Below are positions 33,400-43,673 of a DNA stretch of 64,000 bases, piece after piece. Position numbers and translations under genes: made by a program. The stretch comes from Deroplatys truncata (lineage: Eukaryota; Arthropoda; Insecta; Mantodea; Mantidae). The stretch spans positions 180,136,996 through 180,200,995 of the forward strand of contig CM060985.1 of the NCBI GenBank assembly GCA_030765065.1. Direction: 5' to 3'. The notes under the pieces were generated by a model. The model was not told the origin of the DNA, did not search any database, and was given only the letters and a program-made list of their open reading frames with translations. Position 1 is the stretch's first letter. The number at the start of each line of letters is the position of its first letter.

Positions 33400-33548
33400 A
33401 CACGCTGACCCCTTAGCTTACACCACAGTTCAGTAGGGCTTAAGTTAAGCCACATATAAGCTCAGCTTACTGCTTGAACTGCACACTGTAAAACTCCATT
33501 GCAGCTTAAGCCCAATTCAAAACTTAAACTGTGAAGCTGGACCTTAGA
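33400..33548 (-). repeat. MITE-like repeat with GCTTAAG-rich inverted ends
   Basis: The left part (CTTAGCTTACACCACAGTTC) and the right part (AACTGTGAAGCTGGACCTTAG) are roughly inverted. The interior contains several TTAAGC and GCTTAAG words. It resembles the stretch at 13372-13530. It lies in the presumed intron just upstream of the host exon. Confidence 0.45.
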
Positions 33549-33580
33549 AGAGTATATTAAAGTTTCTGCTCTGTTTGCAG

Positions 33581-33790
33581 TTGATCAGCCTTCTGGAAGA
33601 AAACGCTTTCAAGCATCTGGAACAGTTGAATGTCTCTCCACCGATACCTAGGATTACCGTACAGAATCTTGCTGACCGCTGTCTCAGACTTAAACATATC
33701 CAGAAGGTAGACACTACAGGGGATAAAACAGATGTGAGAAATTTTCTTGACTATATGAAGATTAACCATCCTGGTATTGCTCTAGAATAG
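33581..33790 (+). CDS. Probable terminal exon of an unidentified host gene
   Basis: A pyrimidine-rich tract ending TTTGCAG (AG at 33579-33580) is followed by 69 codons that read like real protein: LISLLEENAFKHLEQLNV, then a PPIPRITVQNLADRCLRL block and DVRNFLDYMKINHPGIALE, ending in TAG. The composition is balanced and low in simple sequence, unlike the surrounding DNA, and the stop is followed by AT-rich DNA with an AATAAA about 490 bp on. I do not recognise the protein. If correct, the gene runs on the plus strand and the nested SINE-mariner-LINE block lies upstream, possibly in its last intron. Confidence 0.55.
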   Translation: MISLLEENAFKHLEQLNVSPPIPRITVQNLADRCLRLKHIQKVDTTGDKTDVRNFLDYMKINHPGIALE

Positions 33791-34310
33791 CCCTCTAGGT
33801 TTCCTTCATATAATATACTTGCTGTTTTAGCAGTAAATATTCTTTTTGCATAAAGCAAAAGGAATTTTGCAGCAGATAGCTGTTATAAATAAGCAGAAAA
33901 TTAATGCAATCTGCAATTTCGAGTTCCGTGAAACGACAAATTTAGGATCCGCGGTGGCAATAAGGCATCCATTTTTAGTTCTTAATACCATTTGATACAT
34001 TTTAATGGATATATCCAAATCTTCATTCTATATTCAGAATATTTCTAGCACCTCCAATTTACTATTTTAGATGACAGTTTCCTATAAATTGTACTAATTT
34101 TTATAGCATAATTTTCAACATTTTTGAACTCTCTATAGCATTTACACTCTAAACAATGCTGCTGTGCTATGTAGTGACTAGAGATTTAGTTTTGTGTAAT
34201 TGCACTACATGTGATTCCATTTTAAACAACAAATGAATATTAAAATTGTACCATCTGAGAAGAAAATGCGGAGTATTATGGAATAAAACTATATATTTTT
34301 TAAAAAACAT
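33791..34310 (+). other. Candidate 3' UTR with poly(A) signal
   Basis: AT-rich sequence without an open frame follows the candidate terminal exon. AATAAA at 34281-34286 is the first good polyadenylation signal downstream of the stop. No other feature is seen. Confidence 0.4.
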
Positions 34311-34667
34311 GTTCTTATTTTAACAATATATAAGGTTCCAAACTAATACCAACACATTCTTATGCACATGTGGCAGTCTAGTACGCTCTCAGAGCTAATT
34401 CAGGATGTTGTGTGTTTGGAACACTACTTGAACCGTTCTGTCATGGCCTTCTTCATTCGATAGTATCTATAACAAAGACGAAAGGTGTTCAACCTGGTTT
34501 TGCTTAGTACTATATACCTACCAAAAGTCTCTGATTGTAGCAGTAATCATGCAAAGAGGAATAAACTACATATTAAAATTTATTCCTCCAAGTAATAAGG
34601 CTTTTTCTGCTGACTCTGGAGAAATACGGTCTCAACTCTGTTAAAATAATCAGAGCGAAAAATAATA
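34311..34667. other. Stretch without recognisable features
   Basis: No exon, repeat or RNA gene is visible between the candidate poly(A) signal and the 3' end of the R1-clade relic. Confidence 0.4.
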
Positions 34668-34677
34668 AAAAAAAAAA

Positions 34678-34711
34678 GCCCGAGATCTTGCTCTTCAGCA
34701 AGACCTCGGCC
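34678..34711 (-). promoter_or_regulatory. Hairpin at the 3' end of the R1-clade relic
   Basis: CCGAGATCTTGCT and AGCAAGACCTCGG form a 13-bp stem with one mismatch around a CTTC tetraloop. In the minus orientation the hairpin directly precedes a run of 12 T. It is most likely a 3' UTR structure for RT recognition. Confidence 0.6.
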
Positions 34712-34935
34712 ACCTTTTATCTTTTTTACCTGAGTCCTTTTTTATATCTCAGGCTATCTTTTCATCTTTATTGTTTTCTTGTACATCCAGTTTACATACT
34801 TATTTTTATTACAAGGAGTACTTAAGTCTATTAATACATACTATTCTAATCTTACTTATTAATATGTAATCTATAGCTAGTTTTAATCAAAATTTGACTA
34901 AGTCTGGGGTTGTTGTCATGTTCAGGAGTTCAGTT

Positions 34936-37790
34936 TCAGTGTCCATTATCTCTGCGTCTTCTAAAGTTGGTTGCAGCTTTCAGGAATATGGTGTTGGTCA
35001 TTCTGTTTAGCCATCTCCAAAGTCGTCTGCTTCTGATAATTTCGCTGATTTGTCGGTTCTGCAAATGAGACAGTGCTGTGGTTCTTGACGTAGCAGTCAG
35101 CGGGCACTCCCAAACTGCGTGTTCAGGAGTTTCCCTGGCCTTGCAGCTGCAGACATCAGTGTTCTTGAGTCTAAACCGGTGGAGATATGTTGCATATGGC
35201 CCATGGCCTGTTACGTAGTGGCTAAGGCACTTTGATGAGTGTAGGTACTTGAGATCTTTCACTCGCTCCTCTATGCTGGGTAGGATTTCGTATGTCCTTC
35301 CTGTGTCGCTAGCGTACCATTCCTCTCTCAGGATTTCTAGTACGTCTTGTTCATCTCTTACAGGAGCACCAGTCATCAGAGCTGCCCTTATCGGATTCTC
35401 GTTCCTCAACCAGTAGATTGCTGCTCTTATCTCTAGGTCTGTTGGCATGATGCCAAGTGTGACTGTCGGTGTTGTGGAGAATGCTCCAGATAGATGGAGA
35501 AGCATCTTTTGTTGTGTGCGTCTCATGATTTTTTGGGCCATGTAGAGGAATAGTCGTTGGGCCCATGTGAAGCCTGCAATAGGCGCCAGTAGCATGTTAT
35601 TATACATGAGGATTGTTTTGTATGGGATTATTCCGTGGTTCCTAGCCAGACATGCTATCTTGTGGATCATGGTGGTCGCCTTCTTAGTACACTCCTTGAC
35701 TGTTCCTTGAACAGAAGACCCTCATCGAGGGTAACTCCTAGGTACCCCATGCTTTGTGCCTGATGCAATCTTTGGTCATGTGGATGGTTGGGTCTCTGAT
35801 GAGTTTTCCTGTCAGAACTACATACTTGGTTTTGTCAGGGCAGATCTCCAGTTTCCCTTATTGTATGTATTCATGTAGCTTGTTTAATACCTGGCTGCTT
35901 TTGGTTTCAATCTCTCTTCTAGAGTTGCCGTCTATTATTAGGAGCAAGTCGTCCGCATATGCAGTATGCCCCAGTAGGTTGTCATTTCTTGAGTCTTTTT
36001 AGTAGTGGGGGTCCAGGTTGACGTTCCAGAAGTTGGGCCCACATACTGAGCCTTGTGGGCACCTCTTTGTTGTAGTTCTAGTTATCCGTTGGATTTTTGC
36101 CTGGAGGGATACCTGTTTCCCCTCACAGTAGTTCTTTAGTGTGTCATATAAGTTCTTCTGTGCATCCAAGATCTCTTAATTCCTTAAATAGGGAAGGCCA
36201 CCATGAGTTGTTAAATGCTCCTTTTATGTCTAGAAAGATTCCTAGTACATATTTCGACGGAGTGTCTACAATCTTGTCTATTGATGAGTTTATGGTGTCC
36301 TCAGCTGATTTCCCCTTTCTAAAGCCATATTGTGTTTCGGCGAGCCAGATCTTTGTCAAATCTCCTCCAATCCTAGTAGTCTTTCATGCAGTTTGCTAAG
36401 CGTGTTTAGCAGTGTGATCGGGGGTAGGAGTCTGGGTCAGTGACATCTTTATCCGAACCTTTCTTTACGATCACCAGGTTAGCTGTCTTCCATGTAAGAG
36501 ATATCACTGTTGTCTGAGGCATTCGTTGTAGAGTCGACAGAGGATAGGGGAGAGTGGCTGTACTAGTGCCTGGATGATCTCGTTCGGGATCCTGTCTGGT
36601 CCAGGAGCCTTGTGTTTTCTAAGTCCATTGATTTCTCTGGTGATTTATTCTACCTCAAGGGCTGTGTTCTATGATGAGTATTGTTGGCTTCCGTTAGTTT
36701 CGTGTGCAGCTCTTGGTAGGTCATCCAGTCTGTTGTCATCTGGGATAAGATGATCCAGTAAGCATTGTGCGGTTTCCATTGCTGTCGTTATAGGGCTGCC
36801 GTCCACTTTTGTTATTGTTACATTTGGTGTATGATCAAACTTTTCTCGCACTATTCGGTATGATAGGCCCCAGTGGTCCTTTTCTAGGCAATCCCTGGTG
36901 AAGGACTCCCAGCTGTCTTTCCTAGTGCTTTGTAGGAGCTTTGCGTAGGCCTCTTTCCTTCTGCAGTAGATGAGCAATCTAACTTCTCTTTCTTCCTGAC
37001 TTATGGAGTTTTGGTATGCATTCCTGGCCCTTCTGGCATTTCTGTGGAAACGTTGTAGTTGACCATTCCATGGGCTGCTTCTGGGATTGGACTTGTGCGT
37101 TTTGGGGATAGCTCGTTCCATGCTATCTGTTATGGCTTTGGTTATTTGATTGGTGGCGTGATCTATGTCTCCATTCTCTTAGATTGTTGGTGGCGACTGG
37201 TAAGTTTCTCGGAGGAGAGTCCAATTTGCCCGTCGCAGATTAAACCGCCAGTTCCAATTTTTCCCTTCTTGTTTTCTCAGGCCTACCTCGAAATGGATGC
37301 TGTTATGGTCACTGGTGGTCTTTTCCTGTGTTACTTTCCAGTTGTGGATCGTGTATGCTCTCGCAGTGTTCGCAAGTGTGACATCTATGTTAGCTGCCAC
37401 ACCTACTCTGCCCACATAAGTGGGCGGGTGTCCTGGGCGGTTCATTACTTGCATTTCCAGGTCGATAATTGTATCGGCTAGGAGGTGTCCACAGTCGTCT
37501 TCGCGTTGGATGTGCCATAGCGTTGATTTTGAGTTGGCATCTATTGTGCAGATGATCGGGGTGTTCGGAATTGTCAGCAAAGCTTGTCGCATATGTTGTA
37601 GGTATCTTTCTATTTCTTGGCTTGGTTGGAAGTAGCTGTTTATTATGGTTATGTTTTGGTTGCTGTTCTTCATGGAGAGCTCGGTGCAGATGGAATGAGT
37701 GGTACATAGTTGTGCTATTTTTGTGACTTTGATGTTTGGGTTGAATACAATGTTGCTGTCATGGGTGCCTCACCCTGAGCGATGACCGGG
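34936..37790 (-). pseudogene. ORF2 of R1-clade LINE, frameshifted and 5'-truncated
   Basis: In minus-strand order: endonuclease remnants with IINSYFQPS, IDANSKSTLWH and TTSDHNSIHFE (37179-37673); a linker block (36669-37121); RT motifs TQYGFRKGKSAEDTI and FLDIKGAFNNSWW (36144-36359); CPQGSVCGPNFWNV near 36010-36060; AYADDLLLIIDG with the catalytic YADD at 35948-35959; and a C-terminal 244-codon frame (34936-35670) ending in a C-x-C-x7-H-x4-C motif. Several shifts separate these blocks. No RNase H is seen. Confidence 0.85.
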
Positions 37791-37800
37791 ATGCGGCCGT

Positions 37801-38164
37801 TGGTGGATGCCGTCCCCAAATTCTTCATCCACTTCTGCAAGAGATTCGGCCGAGGCAGCCAGCCAGCCAGCTAATTAGTAATGTTTCACTCTTGGCCATT
37901 AAAAGATATGTTTCAATTTTAAAAAACCATCCATATACTGTAGCTCTTTAACTCCCTTTTGAAATTAGATTTTGTTAATTGTTCGTTTTGATTTTATTGT
38001 TTACTTTCTATAATTACTTCACTGTGCCTTTACCCTTTTAATGCATTTTATTACGTTTTATATGATTATTTTTGTACTTGTTTGGTTGTTTAATTTACTT
38101 GTAAATCTTTGTCTTAATGGCAGTCTCAGAATGAGAAAGCAGAAAGGCATTCCTTTCAAAATAA
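37801..38164. other. Flank of the R1-clade relic, no gene seen
   Basis: About 80 bp next to the relic (CGGCCGAGGCAGCCAGCCAG region) is GC-rich and may belong to the 5' part of the R1-clade element. The rest is AT-rich with no recognisable feature. Confidence 0.35.
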
Positions 38165-38440
38165 AAGCCGTCCTCTGTGGTGTATGGTTACCATGCTAGC
38201 AAGGTCATGGGTTCAAACCTGGTGGAGGATGATGGATTTTTCGAACGTAAAAATCCTTACCATTGCTTCCTAGGGAAGCGAAGTAAAGCCGGTGGTCCAG
38301 TGTTGTAGATTTATAGCACGTAGAAAAACCTCAAGCCTTATAAATAGGCCTCTGAGCAAATTATCCGGCCTTTCATGTCCTATATAGAATGGGATACTAA
38401 GGACCATAGCAGTTAAGCAGCATCCATAAATAAAACTCAA
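38165..38440 (+). mobile_element. tRNA-derived SINE
   Basis: A tRNA-like head contains an A-box-like TGGTGTATGGTTA near 38178 and a B box GGTTCAAACC at 38210-38219, 20-30 bp apart as in tRNA promoters. It is followed by a unique body and a 3' end with ATAAATAAAAC before a T-rich run. Pol III would transcribe it, and a LINE would supply the RT. It is the same family as the split SINE at 21175-21279 plus 33141-33314. Confidence 0.75.
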
Positions 38441-38496
38441 TTTAATTATTTTTTTTTTTCAAAATAAAATATCACTTTCTCCAAACTCTCTGGCAT

Positions 38497-38762
38497 GTTT
38501 GTTCCAAGCTATCAGAATAAATTCTGAATTAACTTAGTATGCACAGTAGACTATACAATTTGCGCATGTCTGGAATTTTCACTTCCTACTCTTGATCAAG
38601 AACCAATTTCGCTCGTTTCGAACAGTTCCCAAATACGTTAGAACATCAAGTTGGAAATTCAGGACTAGTTCTAAACTGATTATCTGTCATGTTGGAACGC
38701 TACTTAGCTACTGTGCATACTCAAATAATTCTGAATCGATTCCGAATAGTGTGGGAACAAAC
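38497..38762. mobile_element. MITE with about 58-bp imperfect terminal inverted repeats
   Basis: The left end GTTTGTTCC...GTATGCACAGTAGACTA and the inverted right end GTTTGTTCC...GTATGCACAGTAGCTA match over roughly 58 bp with small differences. Total length is 266 bp and nothing inside looks coding. The target duplication is not obvious, so the superfamily remains open. Confidence 0.7.
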
Positions 38763-38945
38763 CTTATAATATTATTGTCATGATATGAGGTGTGTTTTTA
38801 AAGTAAGTACCAATAATTTTCTAAAATATAACAGAACGTTATTTCTCAAATACTTTATTATCATTCATTACCATGATAAAATTATGAGTCAAAATAGTAT
38901 TAAAAGCCTTCACTTACATCAAGATGGTAAAAGGATGGATGATCA

Positions 38946-38973
38946 TTTCAAGGCTGCGAAGCCTCATCATCAG
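38946..38973 (-). ncRNA. Possible hammerhead-ribozyme core in the Penelope 3' region
   Basis: The minus strand reads CTGATGA, then a stem AGGCT-TCGC-AGCCT, then GAAA: the conserved order of the hammerhead core (CUGAUGA, stem II, GAAA). There is one extra U and a G-U pair at the base of stem II. Stems I and III and the cleavage UH are not clearly seen, so it may be degenerate or fortuitous. Confidence 0.35.
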
Positions 38974-39199
38974 CAATTTGAAAGTCGACTAAACTCACAC
39001 TCTAAAACTAGGGTGTGTAGAACCCATGAAATCGAATGGAAGGACCTGAGGTTGTAGTTTCTGTAACTGCCAAAGGTGAAACCAAAGGCTGCCTCTCTTG
39101 GTATGTTGGAGACCTTGAAGTAGGATGGGTACCATATTCATCTAATTTGTTCTGTGGTTGAACCAGAAGACGTGTGACGTCATCCAACGGCGGAATTTC

Positions 39200-40870
39200 A
39201 AAATTTAAAACTTGTGGATTATTTTTAATAATAAATATTTTTTCCAAGGATCCAAAAGGGATGAATTATGTATAGGTTTTAACAATTCAATATCTTGACC
39301 AATTTCATGTTGAGTGTTGCAAAAGTGGTATGACACAGCTGATTTAAGCTTGATATTTCTTTGACGTTCTTTTAAATGGCTTAAGAGGTTACATTTGTTC
39401 TTCCAATGTAAAACTTGTCACAATGGTCACATTTTATTTTATAAATACCAGAAAGAGTTTTCTTATCTTTCTATGTTAACATTTGACTTGTTTAACAAAT
39501 TGTTGAGACTGAACCTATTCTGTGGAGCTAACTTTCTTCCATAGGTCTTAAACATATTTTCAAATTTCTTGAATAATTTAGGGTGATAAGTACATTTTAT
39601 AAACACTGATGGCTGTTCTTTGAAGTTGTTGAGAGTGCTGATCTGTTGCATCTGTTTTTTGTATTTGTAACGTTTTACCGTATTATTAATCGACTTGGGA
39701 TCAAAACCATTCTTTAAAGTTGTCTGTTGAATGTGTTTAAATTCTTTCCAATGTTCTTGTTTAGACAGTGGTAAGTTGACAAGTCTATGAATCAGGCTGT
39801 GAAAAACAGCATGTTGATATTGTACAGGGTTACAAGAATTATTCTTAAGATAATTGTCAACATGCGTAGGTTTTTGATAAACATCATACTCAAGCTGATT
39901 ATTAATTCTTAATATTTTCTATTTTGTTCTGTTTCCATGGTAAACTTTATAGTGGTATCTTGATTATTCAACAGATTCAAAGCTGTGTCAATTTGTGAAT
40001 GGGAAACAATAGCTAAAATATCGTCCACATATCTGATCCAAAACTTGAATAAGTGTGGGTGAGTGTGTAACTTTTGTCTCCATTGAACTCATGTATAAAT
40101 CTGCTAATAAAGGTGATAAAAGGTCTACCCATAGACAAACCATGTGTCTGTTGATAAGTTTCTGTGTCAAAAGTAAGAAAGTTTTGATTTATGCAGATTT
40201 CCGTAAGTGTGATCATTTCTTTAACTATTTCTTCTTCAACATCATAAGTATAAAGCCAGTTCTCTATTAACTCAGGTAGTTTTTCAGTAGATACAATAGT
40301 AGAGAGTGAAGAAACATCAAAAGAGACTAAGGTGTCATCAGAAGATAATGATACTGTTTTCAATTTTGTGGTGATCTCTACAGAGTTTTTAATGCTTAAG
40401 CTCTCAAATTTTGGCCAGGAGTTGACCTTTTTGTTTTTCACCAGCCATTTTGCTAACAAATAGGAGAACCTATATTGTTAATAACAGCTCTCATGCTGTT
40501 GTTTGCTTTGTGGATTTTTGGTAAGCAGTATAATTTAGGCAATTTCGGGTTATAGACCTTGAGAAATGTTTTCTTCGACACTGGAACCAACAGACTGTGA
40601 GAGAGCTTTGTTATGAGCTGTTACACATTTGTTAGGAGCATTTTTATGTATTGCTTTATAAACTTCTGAGTTTAGCAGGTTGATTACTCTGTTGTGATAT
40701 TCACCTTTGACTAAAATTACTATTTTGTTGCCTTTATCTGCTTTAATGTAGACCACAGGTTTCTTGTTTAGGTCTTTAACAAGTTTAAAGTGAGAGCTGT
40801 TGTTAGTATATGATGCTTGTAATTCTTTTACTATGGGAGCACATTTCCTTTTTATTAAAGTTTTATCAAC
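39200..40870 (-). pseudogene. Penelope-like RT and GIY-YIG nuclease, frameshifted
   Basis: RT: LLAKWLVKN, VSFDVSSLSTIV (motif A with its Asp), LTEICINQNFLTFD, then PLLADLYMSSME and RYVDDILAI with catalytic YVDD at 40020-40031. GIY-YIG: GIYKIKCDHCDKFYIGRT at 39396-39449, with the two Tyr and the Arg of the nuclease core. The C-terminal tail includes YHFCNTQHEIGQDIELLKP and ends near 39205. Frames change at least twice (near 40130 and near 39450), and a stop follows RTNVTS. The expected GTAMGSPLSP-like block reads GLSMGRP here. Confidence 0.8.
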
Positions 40871-40912
40871 GTCGGTAATCCATTAGTAGCTATAAGTATG
40901 TCTGCTATATGA

Positions 40913-41117
40913 TGTGGCATGTGCACAGATTATATTAATGGTAATACGCCCTCTGGTTACCGAGTCGAAGGTTGGCAGTTTATCTGAGAGTAGGAGCGAT
41001 TCAGGGGAAGCAGTGTGTCATTGGTAGGGATATGGCGTTAGTGATGCCAAGCTTAGCGTGGGTTTTCTGAGTATTCTGTGACTAGTGTCCGCGGGAGTTA
41101 GACGGATAACTGCGACA
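40913..41117 (+). repeat. 5' LTR
   Basis: It begins TGTGGCA and probably ends ...GCGACA just before the TGG of the primer-binding site, giving about 205 bp. Only the first 194 bp are shared with the right-hand repeat. Confidence 0.65.
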
Positions 41118-41375
41118 TGGCGTCCTCACCCGGCAGACACATGGGGTAAGAAAACATTTTATAATAAATCTACCAGCTATCCATTTCCTTGCCGTTTTTA
41201 ATTATGATAGTGTAGAATCCTTGCCTCTCCCTTCAGCCAGGAATTATGTTAGTGTAATTATGTTGTGAATCTAACTTTAGCTGCGTCCTTTGTCGATACC
41301 TCGAGTTTAAAGTTCTTTGTTTGTTCAACGATCCCTCTCATAAGCGAGTCGCCCTCCTCTGAAGTTAAATAATTA

Positions 41376-41699
41376 CTAAATATATGAGGTATACGACAAA
41401 TTGGTGGAGGCGCCGGGTAAAGAGTGAACATACAAAGTGTTGTATCTTCTGGCAAAACCGATTTGATGTCTACCTTCTTCGCTGTCAATTTCCTCTGGTT
41501 TAAAAAGTGGCAAAAGTTTTACAATATATCTACGACATAAAGGACAACGTATCACTTCAAGATTCACCTGCAAAGCACATTGGTTGATGCACTGACCACA
41601 AAATGAGTGTCCGCAGCTTGTTCCCATACGATAGGTGCAAGGTTCGAGGCAGATTGCGCAGTTGACTTCTTGGAAAAATTCTCTCTGCCGCAGAGCCAT
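41376..41699 (-). CDS. RING-finger reading frame, antisense inside the LTR unit
   Basis: The 107-codon frame starts at ATGGCTCTG and encodes a C3HC4 RING: C14-x2-C17-x11-C29-x-H31-x2-C34-x2-C37-x14-C52-x2-C55, followed by RRYIVKLLPLF. RING domains bind two zinc ions and recruit ubiquitin-conjugating enzymes, so an E3 ligase role is likely. The RING and the following LLPLF segment remind me of RNF170-type proteins, but the membrane segments are absent. A GT donor-like GAAG-GTAGAC at about 41468-41477 suggests the coding sequence may splice out after codon 76, so the last residues of the frame may be intronic. It may be a captured host exon or an independent host gene. Confidence 0.6.
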   Translation of the reverse strand: MALRQREFFQEVNCAICLEPCTYRMGTSCGHSFCGQCINQCALQVNLEVIRCPLCRRYIVKLLPLFKPEEIDSEEGRHQIGFARRYNTLYVHSLPGASTNLSYTSYI

Positions 41700-43673
41700 A
41701 TTGTTTTCTTCCTGAGTCTTTGAGGCGAAAATCTCTCAGTACTTCGTGAACACTTGACTACGCACGAGAAATATCACGACTGAATCCTGCCGCTGTTGTT
41801 AGCCTTGTGAATAAGAATGTCTCTGCTAAATTACAAGTATATTATTATTGTGGGTGTAATTTAAATTTTGAATTATGTTTTGGGAACTGCAAATCATTTG
41901 TTTTGTTGTATTATGCTGCAGGAATGTGTTTCATGTGTACTATATGCTTAATTGAGCTTTCATTTTCAGGAATGTTATGTGACAATCTTGTTTTGAGTAA
42001 TGATGTGATGTTGTTTTGTTGCATTCGATTTGATTTGATATGATTTGACTTGACTCGATTTGATTTTGGGTTTCATAATGATGCTGTGATCTTTATTTGC
42101 AGAAAATTGTTGCATGAATAGTGTTTGTATCTATGTGTGTATTTGAGGTTATGTGATATAGGTGAGATTTGCCTCGGTGGGAGTGCCAAAGTGTAACCCC
42201 GACGGTGTTAATGAGATGAGGAGAGATGAGAAGAGATGAGATGATGTCAGCTTCGGTGGAAGTGCCACAGTGTAACCCCGACAGTTGTCTGATTTCAGAG
42301 ATTTTGCTTATTGGTGTTGCTGTAACGTGCCCAGTATAGCGTGTGTGATGAATTCACACGAGAGATTAAATAGATGGAAGTGAATGTAATGAAAATAATT
42401 TTTTTTTCTGTTTATGCAACAAGTTTATTACCATCTTAGATAGCAAATGTTAATACCACCTGTTTTCCAGCTTAAATTTTCATTTTGAGGATGTAGATGC
42501 AACATTATAATGTCATGTTATTTGTGTAATTCCTGAATCGTTAATGTGATTTCTTGAAGGTTAGGCCTATGTCAGATGTTTTGAATTTACAGCCTGTTAA
42601 ATGAGACACGTAAGTGCAGATGTTTTGTTTTGGAGAGAAAATTGAAAGATGATGATGCTTGAAGTAATGATCGAGATTGCACTATTACTGCTGATGATGT
42701 TGATGATGATTATGATTGCGTTGATGCTAATACTGCGATGACAAAGATAGTGATTGTCTTGTAAGTGCACTTACTTTCTTTTGTTAGTGATACCAGCTGG
42801 TTATTGAGATGTAATATTGGGATCCCAAAATAAGGTTATGTTTCATTTCTGTCATGTTCATGTATTTTGAGTCTGTTTTACTGTTATTTGGATTATGAAG
42901 CATTGTAAGTTACACTTTGGATGGCAACTCTGTAAAATTTCTTTCTTATGCCAATTTGTACTAATTTTTGTTTCTCTTTCTTTGCCCCATGTCATAAGAA
43001 TTCTTTTAGTGTACACTTTTCATACTTTAAAATCTTTCATTGTAAATGACATACCCTTCTTTTATGTGATTGTGGGAGCAGCCTGTTTATTGTGTGGTGG
43101 TTTTGTTTTAGTCTTTCGCTGTGGCAGAGAGCGAGAAAGTGCATCAGCATCCCCAGGGCACACCAGAAGTCAAGAAACACCACAGGGAAGCTGTCGGGCA
43201 GCCACTACACTGCCGTGGCATAAGGAGCCACCATGTCGGGGGGCAGTCCAAGCCAGCGACTGCCCACCCTGTTGTCACCACCAGAGACCTGCGGTGCTAA
43301 TTCTACACCAGGACAAATCGTCGTTGTGGGCACTGTCTAAATCCATCCACAAACAGTTACGGCAGACCATCACCATTTTGCGCAGTGTAGTGTGCCTGTG
43401 AACTGAGGCAGCGTGGTGTGTGCGTGTGCGGGATGCTAAAGATAAGTGCATTAACAATACTAGTCAACAGCACTTACGTCTCTCGTCTCTCGTCATCACC
43501 CAGCACCATTGTTTCGTCGGCTGGGTGCTTACCACACACATGTCTATTGTTATATTTTACTTCCTCACACATTTGTATGTCATTTTTGGTATGTCTTTGT
43601 TTTGTTTTTCATGTTTATTGTATTTATTTTCTTTCTGTCGACGAGGACGTCGACTTCGGTGGCCAGGGGGAGA
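41700..43673. other. LTR-unit interior of unknown content
   Basis: No gag-pol motif is seen on either strand. At 42040-42060 there is a TGATTTGA-rich patch, and at 42171-42288 two copies of a short motif. A plus-strand frame at 42895-43401 contains a hydrophobic run (FFYVIVGAACLLCGGFVLVF) that could be a membrane segment, but it lacks other support. The last 400 bp become GC-richer before the purine tract. Confidence 0.45.
42171..42288 (+). repeat. Two copies of a 37-bp motif, 78 bp apart
   Basis: TCGGTGGGAGTGCCAAAGTG followed by TAACCCCGACGGT, and TCGGTGGAAGTGCCACAGTG followed by TAACCCCGACAGT. The ends TCGG and CCGA are themselves inverted. The spacer is GAGATGA-rich. Function unknown. Confidence 0.7.

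Larger units (their letters stand above)
34668..37800 (-). mobile_element. R1-clade LINE relic, 5'-truncated, minus strand
   Basis: Read on the minus strand, it carries the second half of an APE endonuclease, a linker, an RT and a C-terminal Cys-His motif, then a 3' region ending in a hairpin and a T tract. The RT block CPQGSVCGPNFWNV is the hallmark of the R1 clade. The 5' end is lost inside the endonuclease. R1-clade elements often have specific targets, but none is recognisable at this site. Confidence 0.85.
38940..40880 (-). mobile_element. Penelope-like element relic (RT plus GIY-YIG), minus strand
   Basis: Minus-strand blocks appear in the order of Penelope-like elements: ADKGNKIVIL (near 40690-40740), the RT with SFDVSSL and YVDD, then a GIY-YIG nuclease, then the C-terminal tail. 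These elements prime with their own nuclease and often carry hammerhead ribozymes in their terminal repeats. A possible ribozyme core lies at 38946-38973, downstream of the ORF. The 5' end meets the left LTR at 40913. Confidence 0.8.

Noticed and set aside
34668..34711. Rho-independent transcription terminator
   Set aside because: Hairpin plus T run fits the shape, but it lies at the 3' end of a eukaryotic LINE.
38782..38815. Second mariner end (GAGGTGTGTTTTTAAAGTAAGT)
   Set aside because: It resembles a mariner inverted repeat, but no matching opposite end or transposase remnant is found nearby.
42895..43401. 168-codon frame with a hydrophobic segment as an envelope-like protein
   Set aside because: No signal peptide, cysteine pattern or cleavage site supports it, and the part after the hydrophobic run looks like non-coding GC-rich DNA.
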